Positions 17,768 through 27,117 of a DNA stretch of 64,000 nucleotides are shown in pieces (the stretch's first letter is position 1; each line of letters begins with the position of its first letter). The stretch covers positions 124,001 to 188,000 of the forward strand of contig POSG01000002.1 of assembly GCA_003314535.1 (NCBI GenBank), in the 5' to 3' direction. Made by a program: the position numbers and the translations under genes. This DNA is from Geobacter sp. (GTDB lineage Bacteria; Desulfobacterota; Desulfuromonadia; Geobacterales; Geobacteraceae). The notes under the pieces were generated by a model. That model did no database searches. It was not told where the DNA came from and worked only from the letters and a program-made list of their open reading frames with translations.

Positions 17768-18046
17768 TTACTTCGAGTTAATGGATGCCTTCAGCACCTG
17801 ACTTGGTTTGAAAGTCAGGATCTTGCGAGCAGAAATAACTATCTCCTCGCCCGTTTGCGGGTTACGGCCACGCCTATCAGCCTTCTCTTTCACGACGAAA
17901 TTTCCAAAGCCCGCAATCTTGATTTTCTCGCCGGTTTCGAGGGTTGTTTTAATAATATCAAAAACCATCTCGACCAGTTCGGCGGATTCCTTCTTTGAAA
18001 AGCCGATCTTTTCGTATATTTTTTCGACCATATCGGATTTTGTCAT
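17768..18046 (-). CDS. ihfA: Integration host factor alpha subunit
   Basis: A 92-residue HU/IHF-family DNA-bending protein. TKSDMVEKIYEKIGFSKKESAELVE at the start, IKIAGFGNFVVKEKADRRGRNPQTGE in the beta arm, including the RNPQTG tip with the intercalating proline, and KPSQVLKASIN at the end match IHF-alpha. IHF bends DNA at sigma-54 promoters among others, relevant to the two sigma-54 operons here. The ATG at 18046 is preceded by GAGGGATAT. The location just downstream of pheT is the classic pheST-ihfA order. Confidence 0.93.
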   Translation of the reverse strand: MTKSDMVEKIYEKIGFSKKESAELVEMVFDIIKTTLETGEKIKIAGFGNFVVKEKADRRGRNPQTGEEIVISARKILTFKPSQVLKASINSK

Positions 18047-18150
18047 GATATCCCTCAATTAACAAATAATATTAAATGGTTAGAAGATGGCCGCTCATGT
18101 GCAATGCGTTTGGTTTTATAGCATAGCAGGCGAATATTATCAACCCATTT

Positions 18151-20556
18151 TTACCTTACTGCCACATTTATTTTCTTTTTCAGGTTTTCAATCACTTTCT
18201 GGTGAATTCGATTCACCTCCTCGTCGGTCATTGTGCGCTCCTGAGAGCAATACCTGATCCGTACGGCGATACTTTTCTGGCCTTCAGGCACATGGGAACC
18301 TGTGTAGACATCGAACAGCTCAACTTTTGCGAGTTCTTTGATCCTGTTTGAGCTTATACAATCAAGAACAATCCCCGTTTCCATTCCCTTATCAATAAGC
18401 ATTGCTATATCACGGAAGGTATCAGGGAAGCGCGGAGGCGCAGTGACCGTCGCTGTATCGGTGAAAAGCGAAACAATTTTTTCCAGATCAATTTCAAAAT
18501 AAAACAGCGACTGGTCGAACCCGTATGTTTCATGTACAGCCGGGTGCAATTCACCCATGGTGCCAAATTGCAAATTTCCAGCAAAGATACCGCATGATTT
18601 TCCTGGATGGTAAAAGTTCTCGGTAACGGACGCATTATAAGTAACTTCGGAAAGGTGCAACGCTGAGACAATATTTTCGATGATTCCCTTGACATCATAG
18701 AAATCAAGCAATTCACGACTGCGGTTCCATCCTGCCCGGTCACGAACACCGGTAAGAAGGCCGGCAACATGGAGAGGCTCATTTGGAAGTGCCGAACCTT
18801 CTGCTTCAAGGTAGATCCGACGCATTTCGAACAATTGCAGGTCCATCAGCCTGAAGCTGGCATTTTTGCATGCTACTTCAAGCAACCCGGGCAGCAGGCT
18901 TGTTCTCATTACCGACTGATCTTCCGTCAGAGGATTGAGTATGGGCACCATCTTTCTTCTCACATCATCTTGACCGATCAGTACCTTGTCCAGCGCAAAT
19001 GGATTAATGAAACTGTAATTCACAATTTCGGAAAGTCCGTTGCTCACAAGAAGATTCCTCATTTTCAGTTCCAGCAATCTCCTGCGTGATGGCCGATCAG
19101 AGCGTATCCTGACCTGGGGCATGGTAACGGGTATTTTTTCATATCCGTTCAATCTGGCAATTTCCTCGATCAAGTCGATTTCCCGTTCGATGTCCACCCT
19201 GAATGTCGGGACAATGATATTGAAAACCCCGTCATCAACGATGGATACTTCGAATTCCAGGTTCTTCAGAATATTTTCCACTTCCTTGCCGGTAAGCTCC
19301 AGGCCGAGAATCTGGTTTACACGCGCTAGTCTCAGGGTGATTGTTCTGGGGGCGGCAGGATCGGGATATACATCGATCATTCCCTTGGAAACCGTGCCTC
19401 CTGCCAATTCGCTCATCAATGCTGCTGCGCGGTCAAGTGCCCTGGGCAGGTTGCCAATGTCGGCACCCCTTTCGAAACGGTGTGAAGACTCAGTATGGAT
19501 GCCAAGACGCTTCGAGGTCCTTCTCACCATCGTAGGCTCAAAACATGCGCTTTCGATGAGAATATCCGTTGTAGCGTCATTAATTTCGGAGTTTTCACCC
19601 CCCATGATTCCAGCCAGGGCCACGGCTTTATTTCCGTCACAGATTGTCAGGTCTTCCGTGGTCAAAACGCGTTGCTGTCCATCCAGCGTGATGAAGGCAT
19701 CACCCTCCCCTGCCCGTTTGACAACGATCTTCCCCCCCGCAAGCAGTTTGAAGTCAAACGCATGAAGAGGATGGCCATATTCCAAAAGGACATAATTGGT
19801 TATATCCACCACGTTGTTGATAGAGCGCATCCCTACCGCTGTCAGACGGTTAACCATCCAGGAAGGAGACGGACCTATTTTACAACCGGAAATGAATCTC
19901 GCCGTATACCGGGGACATCCTGCTGGATCTTCAACCTGGACTGATGCCATCTCCGTTACAGGAGGCCCCTCCTCTGGAACTGCTTGACCGGGATATCGCA
20001 CCTTTGTTCCAAGCTTTGCGCCTATTTCACGGGCAATGCCGACCACGCTGAGGCAATCCGCGCGATTGGGAGTCAATCCAATCTCGAAGATGGTATCCTT
20101 TAGCCCCAAAGATTCGAAAAGAGGGATTCCAAGTTGCGATTGCTGATCAAGAACCATGATGCCATCAGACTCTGCCGACAGACCGAGCTCACGCTCCGAG
20201 CAGAGCATGCCGCATGACTCCTCGCCGCGTATTTTCGACTTCTTGATGCGGAAATCACCCGGCAGCACGGCCCCGACCTGGGCAAGGGCGACCTTGTCTC
20301 CAGAGGTAAAATTCTGGGCCCCGCAAACGACGGAAACTATTTCCCGGCCGTTGTTCACCTTGCAGAGAGACAGTTTGTCGGCATTGGGATGTTGAGACTT
20401 TTCTACCACTTGGGCAACGATTACTGCATCCATATCGCTGCCGATGGTCCGCATTCCCTCAACTTCCAAGCCCAACATGGTCAGCATGTGGGCAAGTTCT
20501 TCAGGGGTAAGGTTGAAATCGACGAATTCCTTGAGCCAATTGTATGTAACGATCAT
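18151..20556 (-). CDS. pheT: Phenylalanyl-tRNA synthetase beta subunit
   Basis: Beta subunit of the alpha2-beta2 enzyme that charges tRNA-Phe; it carries the editing B3/B4 domain. The 801-residue length is standard. The N terminus MIVTYNWLKEFVDFNLTPEEL, the EMAP/OB fold (VAQVVEKSQHPNADKLSLCKVN), the B3/4 region (GLTPNRADCLSVVGIARE), the B5 domain (LARVNQILGLEL), and the C-terminal anticodon-binding ferredoxin fold (PRFPDTFRDIAMLID) are all in place. It lies 59 bases after pheS in the large translation-gene operon. Confidence 0.97.
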   Translation of the reverse strand: MIVTYNWLKEFVDFNLTPEELAHMLTMLGLEVEGMRTIGSDMDAVIVAQVVEKSQHPNADKLSLCKVNNGREIVSVVCGAQNFTSGDKVALAQVGAVLPGDFRIKKSKIRGEESCGMLCSERELGLSAESDGIMVLDQQSQLGIPLFESLGLKDTIFEIGLTPNRADCLSVVGIAREIGAKLGTKVRYPGQAVPEEGPPVTEMASVQVEDPAGCPRYTARFISGCKIGPSPSWMVNRLTAVGMRSINNVVDITNYVLLEYGHPLHAFDFKLLAGGKIVVKRAGEGDAFITLDGQQRVLTTEDLTICDGNKAVALAGIMGGENSEINDATTDILIESACFEPTMVRRTSKRLGIHTESSHRFERGADIGNLPRALDRAAALMSELAGGTVSKGMIDVYPDPAAPRTITLRLARVNQILGLELTGKEVENILKNLEFEVSIVDDGVFNIIVPTFRVDIEREIDLIEEIARLNGYEKIPVTMPQVRIRSDRPSRRRLLELKMRNLLVSNGLSEIVNYSFINPFALDKVLIGQDDVRRKMVPILNPLTEDQSVMRTSLLPGLLEVACKNASFRLMDLQLFEMRRIYLEAEGSALPNEPLHVAGLLTGVRDRAGWNRSRELLDFYDVKGIIENIVSALHLSEVTYNASVTENFYHPGKSCGIFAGNLQFGTMGELHPAVHETYGFDQSLFYFEIDLEKIVSLFTDTATVTAPPRFPDTFRDIAMLIDKGMETGIVLDCISSNRIKELAKVELFDVYTGSHVPEGQKSIAVRIRYCSQERTMTDEEVNRIHQKVIENLKKKINVAVR

Positions 20557-20615
20557 AATACCACACTATCAACAAGTTGGATTTTGATACTTAAATCATT
20601 GCATTATGTATATCT

Positions 20616-21632
20616 CTAAAACTGCGACAAGAACCTTACATCATTTTCAAAAAGGAGCCTCATGTCGCTTATGCCGTACCGCAACATGGCAATCCTTTCG
20701 ATTCCCATGCCGAATGCGAATCCGGACACTTTTTCGGCATCGTAGGAAACATGGCGGAATACCTCGGGATCCACCATCCCAGCGCCGAGAACTTCCAGCC
20801 ATCCCGTGTTCTTGCAGATTCTGCATCCCTTTCCTTTACACATAACGCAGGCTATATCGACCTCAGCGCTTGGTTCGGTGAAGGGAAAGAAGCTGGGCCT
20901 GAGGCGTACACCGGTACCAGATCCGAAATACTGGTTGACGAAGTTCGTAAGAATACCCTTTAGATCGCCAAAGGTTATGCCGGTATCGACAAGAAGTCCT
21001 TCTATCTGATGGAACATGGGAGAATGGGTCGCATCCGAATCGCAGCGATAAACCGTTCCTGGAGCAATAATACGAACCGGCGGGGGCTGGCGCAGCATGG
21101 TTCTGATCTGGACCGGCGAGGTATGTGTTCTCAGAACAACCGAATCGCTGATAAAGAAGGTGTCCTGCATGTCGCGTGCCGGATGGTCCTTGGGTATGTT
21201 AAGTGCCTCGAAATTGTAATAGTCCATTTCGATTTCGGGACCCTCTTCCACCTGAAAGCCAAGACCGGCAAAAATGTCAACTATATCATCTATTACCAGG
21301 GTAATAGGATGCCGAGTCCCCATCGGCCTGCGGCGTCCGGGCAGCGACACGTCAATGCGCTCGCTTTTCAGCCTTTCTTCAGTGCGTGACTTTTTCAGAT
21401 CCTGCAAAACCGTATCCAGTTGCGCTTCGATCCGTTCCTTGACGGTGTTTGCCTGCTGTCCGACCAATGGGCGTTCTTCTGCAGGCAAGGCGCCCAATCC
21501 TTTCATCACCTGGGTCAGCAGTCCTTTCTTGCCCAGGTATTTTACCCGTACTTCATGGAGCCCTTCCTCGGAGCCGACTTCGGAAAGTTCGGAAAGGGCG
21601 TTCCGCAACAGTTTTTCCAGGTTATCCTTCAT
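20616..21632 (-). CDS. pheS: Phenylalanyl-tRNA synthetase alpha subunit
   Basis: Class II catalytic subunit. The 338-residue protein has an N-terminal coiled coil ([19 protein letters not shown]), motif 1 area [11 protein letters not shown], motif 2 [20 protein letters not shown], and motif 3 [18 protein letters not shown]. The ATG at 21632 (GGAAGG upstream) gives the usual family start MKDNLEKL; the frame is open further upstream but without family similarity. Four cysteines [12 protein letters not shown] near residues 270-280 form a possible zinc knuckle seen in some PheS proteins. rplT lies 76 bases upstream. Confidence 0.97.
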   Translation of the reverse strand: MKDNLEKLLRNALSELSEVGSEEGLHEVRVKYLGKKGLLTQVMKGLGALPAEERPLVGQQANTVKERIEAQLDTVLQDLKKSRTEERLKSERIDVSLPGRRRPMGTRHPITLVIDDIVDIFAGLGFQVEEGPEIEMDYYNFEALNIPKDHPARDMQDTFFISDSVVLRTHTSPVQIRTMLRQPPPVRIIAPGTVYRCDSDATHSPMFHQIEGLLVDTGITFGDLKGILTNFVNQYFGSGTGVRLRPSFFPFTEPSAEVDIACVMCKGKGCRICKNTGWLEVLGAGMVDPEVFRHVSYDAEKVSGFAFGMGIERIAMLRYGISDMRLLFENDVRFLSQF

Positions 21633-21708
21633 AGATATCAACCTTCCAAAAAAAAAGAAACGGGATAACCGGTATCCCATTTCTTCTTTCTTTTCATCTT
21701 TGAATGAT

Positions 21709-22062
21709 TTAAAGCTTTTCTTTAGCCAGAACCGCGATCTCGGTGAAGGCTTTCGGGTCCGAAACCGCCAGGTCGGCAAGCACTTTTCTGTCGATCTGAA
21801 CGTTAGCCTGTTTCAGTCCATAAATGAGCTTGCTGTATGCAAGTCCGTTCAGCCTGGAAGCAGCATTGATGCGCGTGATCCAGAGGGCGCGGAAATCTCT
21901 TTTCCTGACTTTCCTGTCCCGGTATGCATACTTGAGTGCCCTGTCGACTGCCTCTGTCGCACTCCGGAACAATTTGCTCCTTGCGCCCCGGTATCCCTTT
22001 GCAAGTTTCAGTACCTTGTTTCTTCTCTGTCTCGCTTTAAATCCTCGTTTAACTCTGGGCAT
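21709..22062 (-). CDS. rplT: 50S ribosomal protein L20
   Basis: A 117-residue, highly basic ribosomal protein needed for early 50S assembly: [38 protein letters not shown] and [13 protein letters not shown] are diagnostic. It follows rpmI by about 100 bases, a gap containing a GC-rich hairpin-forming stretch (22080-22135) that may serve the autogenous L20 control known in other bacteria; I cannot show an L20 site. GGAG precedes the ATG. Confidence 0.98.
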   Translation of the reverse strand: MPRVKRGFKARQRRNKVLKLAKGYRGARSKLFRSATEAVDRALKYAYRDRKVRKRDFRALWITRINAASRLNGLAYSKLIYGLKQANVQIDRKVLADLAVSDPKAFTEIAVLAKEKL

Positions 22063-22164
22063 CTTCTACTCCTTTTTTTCGTATTTCGCCGGATCCGCAA
22101 GGGGAGACGTTTCCTCGCGGTTCGCGGACTTGCGCTCTGCTGCCGACCTCTTAACGCTCAATAA

Positions 22165-22362
22165 TCAAAGGTAGGGAATCAGCTTGGCGATATTTTTTGC
22201 GTCAACTGGCGCTACCAGCGCACTCTGCCTGAGATTGCGCTTTCTTTTCCTCGTCTTGGAAGTGAGGATATGGCTGGTGAAGCCATGGCTTCTCTTGATC
22301 TTGCCGGTGCCGGTCTTCTTGAACCTCTTGGCCGCACCCCGGTTTGTCTTGATCTTGGGCAT
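22165..22362 (-). CDS. rpmI: 50S ribosomal protein L35
   Basis: A 65-residue basic protein of the large subunit: [24 protein letters not shown], then [15 protein letters not shown]. Its place between infC (39 bases upstream) and rplT is the conserved infC-rpmI-rplT order. GGAGAAGA lies before the ATG. Confidence 0.98.
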   Translation of the reverse strand: MPKIKTNRGAAKRFKKTGTGKIKRSHGFTSHILTSKTRKRKRNLRQSALVAPVDAKNIAKLIPYL

Positions 22363-22401
22363 CTTCTTCTCCTTTGTCTCTATATTAAAACTGACTGTTC
22401 T

Positions 22402-22914
22402 CTATTTTTTCGGCGCAATGATTATGAACATGCTCCGCCCTTCCATCTTGGGGCGCACCTCAACATTGCTGATATCCTGCAATTCGGTGACAAAACGGTC
22501 AAGGGCATGCTGTCCAAGCTCCATGTGCGTAATTTCACGTCCTCTGAATACCACGGTGACCTTCGCCTTGTTACCTTCTTCTATGAAGCGACGGGCATGT
22601 TTGATTTTGAACTGAAGATCGTGCTCATCCGTTTTCGGCCTGAGCTTGATTTCCTTCAACTGTATCTGGATTTGCTTCTTTTTGGCCTCCTGAAGCTTCT
22701 TGCTCTGCTGGTACTTGAATTTACCGTAGTCCATGATCCGGCAAACCGGCGGTACCGCAGTAGGTGAGACTTCGACAAGATCCAGGTGCTGGCCCTCCGC
22801 CAGCGCCAAAGCTTCGGAAAGGGGAAGTATGCCAAGTTGTTCGCTGTTAGCGCCAACCACCCTTACTTCCCGAGCCCTGATGGCCTGATTGATATTCACC
22901 GTCGGTTTCGCTAT
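22402..22914 (-). CDS. infC: Translation initiation factor IF-3, with AUA start codon
   Basis: IF-3 binds the 30S subunit, blocks premature 50S joining and proofreads the start codon. Reading back from the clear core NINQAIRAREVRVVG gives AKPTV before it and then the codon ATA at 22912-22914, six bases after a perfect AGGAGGT (22921-22927). An in-frame GTG at 22897 would drop the conserved AKPTV and lacks a Shine-Dalgarno. The product from ATA is 170 residues. Known infC genes (AUU in E. coli) use rare starts so that IF-3 represses its own translation; AUA would work likewise. Its Shine-Dalgarno overlaps the thrS stop codon. Confidence 0.95.
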   Translation of the reverse strand: MAKPTVNINQAIRAREVRVVGANSEQLGILPLSEALALAEGQHLDLVEVSPTAVPPVCRIMDYGKFKYQQSKKLQEAKKKQIQIQLKEIKLRPKTDEHDLQFKIKHARRFIEEGNKAKVTVVFRGREITHMELGQHALDRFVTELQDISNVEVRPKMEGRSMFIIIAPKK

Positions 22915-22925
22915 GGTGACACCTC

Positions 22926-24836
22926 CTATTTGAAACTTTTCACTTCTCGCCCAAGGAAGTCAACGAGCTCGGCCACCTTCATGGCAGGCAGGTTGCTTCC
23001 GTCACGGTAACGTGCAGTAACCGTACCGGTCTCCACCTCTTTGTCACCGATGACGAACATATAGGGAATTCTCTGCAACTGGGCCTCTCTTATTTTGAAA
23101 CCCAGCTTTTCGTTTCTGAAGTCGTGCTGAACACGTATGCCGGCTTCAAGTAACTCACCATATACGGTCTTTGCATATGGAACCTGGTTGTCCGTCACCG
23201 TAAGCACAAGCCCTTGCACCGGTGCAAGCCAGAGAGGGAAATTACCGGCATGATGCTCAATCAGGACGCCGATGAAACGCTCGATTGCGCCAAGTATGAC
23301 CCTGTGCACCATGACCGGCCGTTTCTTTTCACCATCAGCCGCTACATAGGTGAGGTCAAAGCGCTCCGGCAGCGTAAAATCGCACTGGATTGTAGCACAT
23401 TGCCATCTCCTGTCAAGGGCGTCGCGCAGCTTGATGTCTATTTTCGGCCCATAAAATGCGCCATCTCCCTCGTTTATTTCGAACGGCCTTCCCGAATCTT
23501 CCAGAGCTGAACGGAGCGCATTGGTGGCGCGTTCCCAGTCTTCATCAGAACCGATGGATTTTTCCGGCCTGGTGGAAAGCTCCATCTCGTAATCGAAACC
23601 GAAGATACCCATTACGTCGTTGACGAATGAAATGACGCCCTTTATTTCAGCATCCAGCTGCTCCGGCATGCAAATGATGTGAGCATCGTCCTGGGTAAAC
23701 CCCCGTACGCGCAAAAGGCCGTGGAGAACTCCCGCGCGCTCGTGGCGATGTACGGTCCCGAGTTCGAAATAGCGTAGCGGCAGGTCCCGATAACTTCGAA
23801 GCTGTGATTTGTATATCATCATGTGAGACAGGCAGTTCATCGGCTTGATGCCGTAGCTCTGGCCATCAATCTCAGTGAAATACATGTTCTCGCGGTAGTT
23901 TTCGTAATGCCCGGAACGCTGCCAGAGTTCCTTTTTCAGTATCTGGGGGCCAAGGACGATATCGTAGCCCCTTTTCAGATGCTCCTTGCGCTCGAAATCC
24001 TCAAGGATGGTGCGAAGCATGGCTCCCTTGGGGTGCCAGATGACGAGCCCTGCCCCAACCTCGTCGGAGAAAGAGTAGAGATCCAATTCCCTGCCGATCC
24101 TGCGGTGATCCCGGCGTTTCGCTTCTTCGAGGCGGGCAAGATATTCATCCAGTTCTTTCTTGTCTGTAAAGGCGGTCCCGTAAATACGCTGAAGCATCTT
24201 TCGGTTTTCATCGCCCCTCCAGTATGCGCCAGCAATACTGGTCAGCTTGAAAGCCTTGCAGAATGCGGTGGACGGCAGGTGCGGGCCACGGCAAAGATCG
24301 ATGAAATCACCCTGGCGGTACAGCGACACCTTGTCCGCATCCAAGTCCTCGATCAGTTCCACCTTGTAGGTCTCACCCAAGTCGCGAAAGAGGCGGATCG
24401 CTTCATCCCTGGAAAACTCTTCACGGGACAACGGAATGGCTGCCTTGGCCAGTTCACGCATCTTTGCCTCGATCTTGTCCAGATCATCGGGGCTGAATGG
24501 CGCATCGACGTCGAAATCGTAGTAGAAACCGTTTTCGATGGAGGGTCCTATGGTAACCTTGGCCTGGGGGAAAAGCATTTTCACGGCCTGGGCCATGAGA
24601 TGGGATGTTGAATGACGTACTAATTCCAGCGCCTCAGGACTTTTCTCGGTTATGATCTCAACGCGGTCACCATCGCCAATTTCCGCCTGGAGGTCCACCA
24701 TCTTTCCGTTTATCTTCCCTGCAATTGCGTTTCGAGCCAGCCCCGCGCCTATTGACTTGGCAAGATCCAGGACCGTGGACCCAGTCTGAAGCATTTTTTT
24801 CGAACCGTCCGGAAGCATTACCCCGATTTCACTCAT
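22926..24836 (-). CDS. thrS: Threonyl-tRNA synthetase
   Basis: Class II synthetase of 636 residues: TGS domain ([19 protein letters not shown]), the HxxxH editing domain ([15 protein letters not shown]), catalytic core with zinc ligands (Cys in [14 protein letters not shown], His further on) and the C-terminal anticodon domain. The ATG at 24836 was chosen because family members begin MSEIGV/M-type there and GGGG precedes it. A longer in-frame start at 24911 would overlap the end of tRNA-Val and encode the terminator hairpin. An intrinsic terminator ends only about 18 bases upstream, so expression must involve read-through. It heads the thrS-infC-rpmI-rplT-pheST set. Confidence 0.97.
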   Translation of the reverse strand: MSEIGVMLPDGSKKMLQTGSTVLDLAKSIGAGLARNAIAGKINGKMVDLQAEIGDGDRVEIITEKSPEALELVRHSTSHLMAQAVKMLFPQAKVTIGPSIENGFYYDFDVDAPFSPDDLDKIEAKMRELAKAAIPLSREEFSRDEAIRLFRDLGETYKVELIEDLDADKVSLYRQGDFIDLCRGPHLPSTAFCKAFKLTSIAGAYWRGDENRKMLQRIYGTAFTDKKELDEYLARLEEAKRRDHRRIGRELDLYSFSDEVGAGLVIWHPKGAMLRTILEDFERKEHLKRGYDIVLGPQILKKELWQRSGHYENYRENMYFTEIDGQSYGIKPMNCLSHMMIYKSQLRSYRDLPLRYFELGTVHRHERAGVLHGLLRVRGFTQDDAHIICMPEQLDAEIKGVISFVNDVMGIFGFDYEMELSTRPEKSIGSDEDWERATNALRSALEDSGRPFEINEGDGAFYGPKIDIKLRDALDRRWQCATIQCDFTLPERFDLTYVAADGEKKRPVMVHRVILGAIERFIGVLIEHHAGNFPLWLAPVQGLVLTVTDNQVPYAKTVYGELLEAGIRVQHDFRNEKLGFKIREAQLQRIPYMFVIGDKEVETGTVTARYRDGSNLPAMKVAELVDFLGREVKSFK

Positions 24837-24853
24837 AGAGGGCCCCTTAACAG

Positions 24854-24878
24854 AAAAAGGCATCGAACCTCGATGCCT
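24854..24878 (-). terminator. Intrinsic terminator between tRNA-Val and thrS
   Basis: AGGCATCGA and TCGATGCCT form a perfect 9-bp stem around a 3-base loop, followed by TTTTC on the minus strand. It lies 33 bases beyond the tRNA 3' end and about 18 bases before the thrS ATG, with no room for a thrS promoter after it. Confidence 0.88.
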
Positions 24879-24910
24879 CTCTGGGTAGCGGTAGTACGTC
24901 GGCAAATTCA

Positions 24911-24985
24911 TGGTAGGCGCGGGCGGTTTCGAACCGCCGACCCCTAGCGTGTCGAGCTAGTGCTCTACCCCTGAGCTACGCGCCT
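24911..24985 (-). tRNA. tRNA-Val (GAC), with C33
   Basis: A 75-base cloverleaf: acceptor AGGCGCG/CGCGCCT, D arm GCTC/GAGC, anticodon arm CTAGC-TCGACAC-GCTAG, variable GGGTC, T arm GGCGG-TTCGAAA-CCGCC, discriminator A and encoded CCA. The seven-base loop TCGACAC puts GAC at 34-36, and so C at position 33 where U is nearly universal. The first acceptor pair is A-U, also less common. Confidence 0.88.
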
Positions 24986-25200
24986 TCGTGAAAAGCATAA
25001 AGTATTTAACAGGTAACACCGTTTATGTCAAGGAAATTGTTGGCCGATATTTTTTTCAGCTTGATTGCTTGGCAATCCGCGGTTGAAAGCCGTGGGCTTT
25101 ATTGAACCTCCAATATTTCATGATGTATACTTATAACATGCAGTGATTCAGAAAAAGCCCTTTGCATAAGCGTTTCCAAGAAAGAAAGGAGTGATGATCC
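24986..25200. other. Intergenic region between tRNA-Val and rtcB
   Basis: A 215-base gap between divergent transcription units. It contains an imperfect inverted repeat (GGTTGAAAGCC near 25080 and GGCTTTATTGAACC near 25094) with no T run. I looked for a -24/-12 promoter, since E. coli rtcBA is sigma-54 dependent, and found no acceptable match. Confidence 0.5.
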
Positions 25201-26658
25201 ATGTCTGTTCCACCTTCAATGAAACAGATTTCGGATACGATCTGGGAACTTCCGGTTTCTTACAAGCAGGGCATGCTGGTTCCCGCAAGGATTTATGCAA
25301 CGGCAAAACTGCTGCGGCAAATGGATGCGGGGGTATTTGAACAGATAACCAATGTCGCTTGCCTTCCAGGGATTGTGAACTATGCGTTCTGCATGCCGGA
25401 CGGGCACTGGGGATACGGCTTTCCAATCGGAGGGATGGCGGCAATGGATCCAAAAACCGGCGTCATCTCTCCAGGAGGCATCGGTTTCGACATCAATTGC
25501 GGCGTTCGGCTTGTCCAGACCAATCTTACCCTGGAAGAAGTTCAGCCGGTCATGAAAAAACTGGTGGACAGGCTGTTCGCGCGGGTTCCGGCCGGTGTAG
25601 GCTGTACCGGTTTCGTCAGGCTATCCCGGGACGAATTCCTTAACGTGGCGGAAACCGGGTCGTCCTGGTGCTTGCGGAAAGGATTCGCCTGGCAGGAAGA
25701 CCTGCAGCTGACAGAGGAAGGAGGCTGCTATAGCGGCGCAGATGCATCAAAAGTCAGCAAGAAGGCAGTCGATCGGGGGTATGACCAGATCGGAACACTG
25801 GGATCGGGCAACCACTACCTGGAAATACAGGTGGCTCGGCCTGAAAATATCTTTGATCCCGAACTTGCGCAAGCGTTCGGTTTTTCCAGACCAAACCAGA
25901 TTTCAGTCATGTTTCACTGCGGTAGCCGCGGATTCGGTCACCAGATCGCCACTGACTATCTCAAGACTTTCCTGAATGTTTCGGAGAAAAAATACGGTTT
26001 CAAAGCCAGGGACAGGGAACTGTCCTGCGCTCCCTTTGCCTCGACCGAAGGCCAGGACTATTTCGCTGCCATGAAATGTGCTGTAAACATGGCGTTTGCA
26101 AATCGCCAGGTAATACTTTACCGCATCAGGGAAGTATTCTCGGAAATTTTCCATCGTTCTCCCGAAGATCTTGGCATGCACATGGTTTACGATGTTGCTC
26201 ACAACACTGCAAAACTGGAAAAGCACAAAATCGAAGGAAAAATGAAAGAGCTGCTTGTGCATCGAAAAGGAGCGACCAGGGCTTTAGGTCCCGGAATGAA
26301 GGGAATCCCCGATTGTTATAAGAAAACCGGACAACCGGTTATAATCGGTGGCAGCATGGAAACCGGATCATATATCCTGTGCGGCATGAAGACGGGAGAG
26401 TCGACTTTTTTCACTACCGCCCATGGAAGCGGACGTGCGATGAGCCGTCACCAGGCAAAGAAGGAGTACAGGGGCCAGACACTCCAACGCGATATGGAGG
26501 AGCGGGGAATCTATGTCCGAACGGCCTCTTGGGGCGGACTGGCCGAAGAGGCCGGCGCAGCATACAAGAATATCGACGATGTTGTTGAGGCAACTGAATT
26601 GGCGGGTTTGAGCAGGCGCGTCGTGCGACTAGTTCCTCTCGGCAACGTTAAGGGATGA
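25201..26658 (+). CDS. rtcB: RNA-splicing ligase RtcB
   Basis: GTP- and Mn-dependent ligase joining 2',3'-cyclic-phosphate (or 3'-phosphate) and 5'-OH RNA ends, used for RNA repair in bacteria. The 485-residue length is standard. Metal/guanylation motifs are visible: MPDGHWGYGFPIGG, GIGFDINCGVR with the metal Cys, GSGNHYLEIQ, MFHCGSRGFGHQI, YDVAHNTAK and TTAHGSGRAMSRHQAK, the last including the guanylated His region. GAAAGGAG lies upstream of the ATG. The archease gene starts 9 bases after the stop. No RtcR or RtcA is in the window. Confidence 0.97.
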   Translation: MSVPPSMKQISDTIWELPVSYKQGMLVPARIYATAKLLRQMDAGVFEQITNVACLPGIVNYAFCMPDGHWGYGFPIGGMAAMDPKTGVISPGGIGFDINCGVRLVQTNLTLEEVQPVMKKLVDRLFARVPAGVGCTGFVRLSRDEFLNVAETGSSWCLRKGFAWQEDLQLTEEGGCYSGADASKVSKKAVDRGYDQIGTLGSGNHYLEIQVARPENIFDPELAQAFGFSRPNQISVMFHCGSRGFGHQIATDYLKTFLNVSEKKYGFKARDRELSCAPFASTEGQDYFAAMKCAVNMAFANRQVILYRIREVFSEIFHRSPEDLGMHMVYDVAHNTAKLEKHKIEGKMKELLVHRKGATRALGPGMKGIPDCYKKTGQPVIIGGSMETGSYILCGMKTGESTFFTTAHGSGRAMSRHQAKKEYRGQTLQRDMEERGIYVRTASWGGLAEEAGAAYKNIDDVVEATELAGLSRRVVRLVPLGNVKG

Positions 26659-26667
26659 GGTGACCCC

Positions 26668-27099
26668 ATGCCGTACCGATACCTTGACGACATTGCCACG
26701 GCTGATGCAGCATTCGAAGCAGTTGGGACTACCGTGGAAGAGATGTTCATGTCTGCGGCCGACGCAACCCTTGGTGTAATGATCGAAAATCCGGGACCAA
26801 TAGCATGTTCTGAAGAAATTTCGTTTCAGGTTGTTGAAAGGAGCCTGGAATTGTTGTTGTTCGAGTTTCTTCAAGAGCTGATTTACCGCAAGGATGCCCT
26901 AGGCATGCTGCCCAGAGTGAGCAGTGTTCAGATCGAAAAAGGGCACTCGACCTTGATCCTTAACGCGCAAGCATGCAGCATACCGCTTGATCAGGTGCGT
27001 GACCGACTGTTGACAGATGTCAAGGCCGTGACATTTTACAAGTTCGCAGTTGATCATCTGGATGGGCAATGGCGGGCGACTGTGGTACTGGATGTATGA
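26668..27099 (+). CDS. Archease (RtcB activator)
   Basis: A 143-residue archease. Family members promote multiple-turnover guanylation of RtcB. The N-terminal acidic/aromatic pattern YRYLDDIATADAAFEAVG, LFEFLQELIYRKDALGML and the ending AVTFYKFAVDHLDGQWRATVVLDV match the family; archease usually has D(I/H)ADxG-type and YHxF-type motifs, partly replaced here (FYKF). It is tightly linked to rtcB (9-base gap, RBS within), so co-expression in a fixed ratio is likely. It converges with the acyl-ACP synthetase fusion gene. Confidence 0.92.
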   Translation: MPYRYLDDIATADAAFEAVGTTVEEMFMSAADATLGVMIENPGPIACSEEISFQVVERSLELLLFEFLQELIYRKDALGMLPRVSSVQIEKGHSTLILNAQACSIPLDQVRDRLLTDVKAVTFYKFAVDHLDGQWRATVVLDV

Positions 27100-27117
27100 A
27101 TCTGTGCTTGTGACGCT

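Noticed and set aside
24837-24911. N-terminal extension of thrS to an ATG at 24911
   Set aside because: The ATG would use the last base of tRNA-Val and the extension would be encoded by the terminator hairpin; other ThrS proteins start at the inner ATG.
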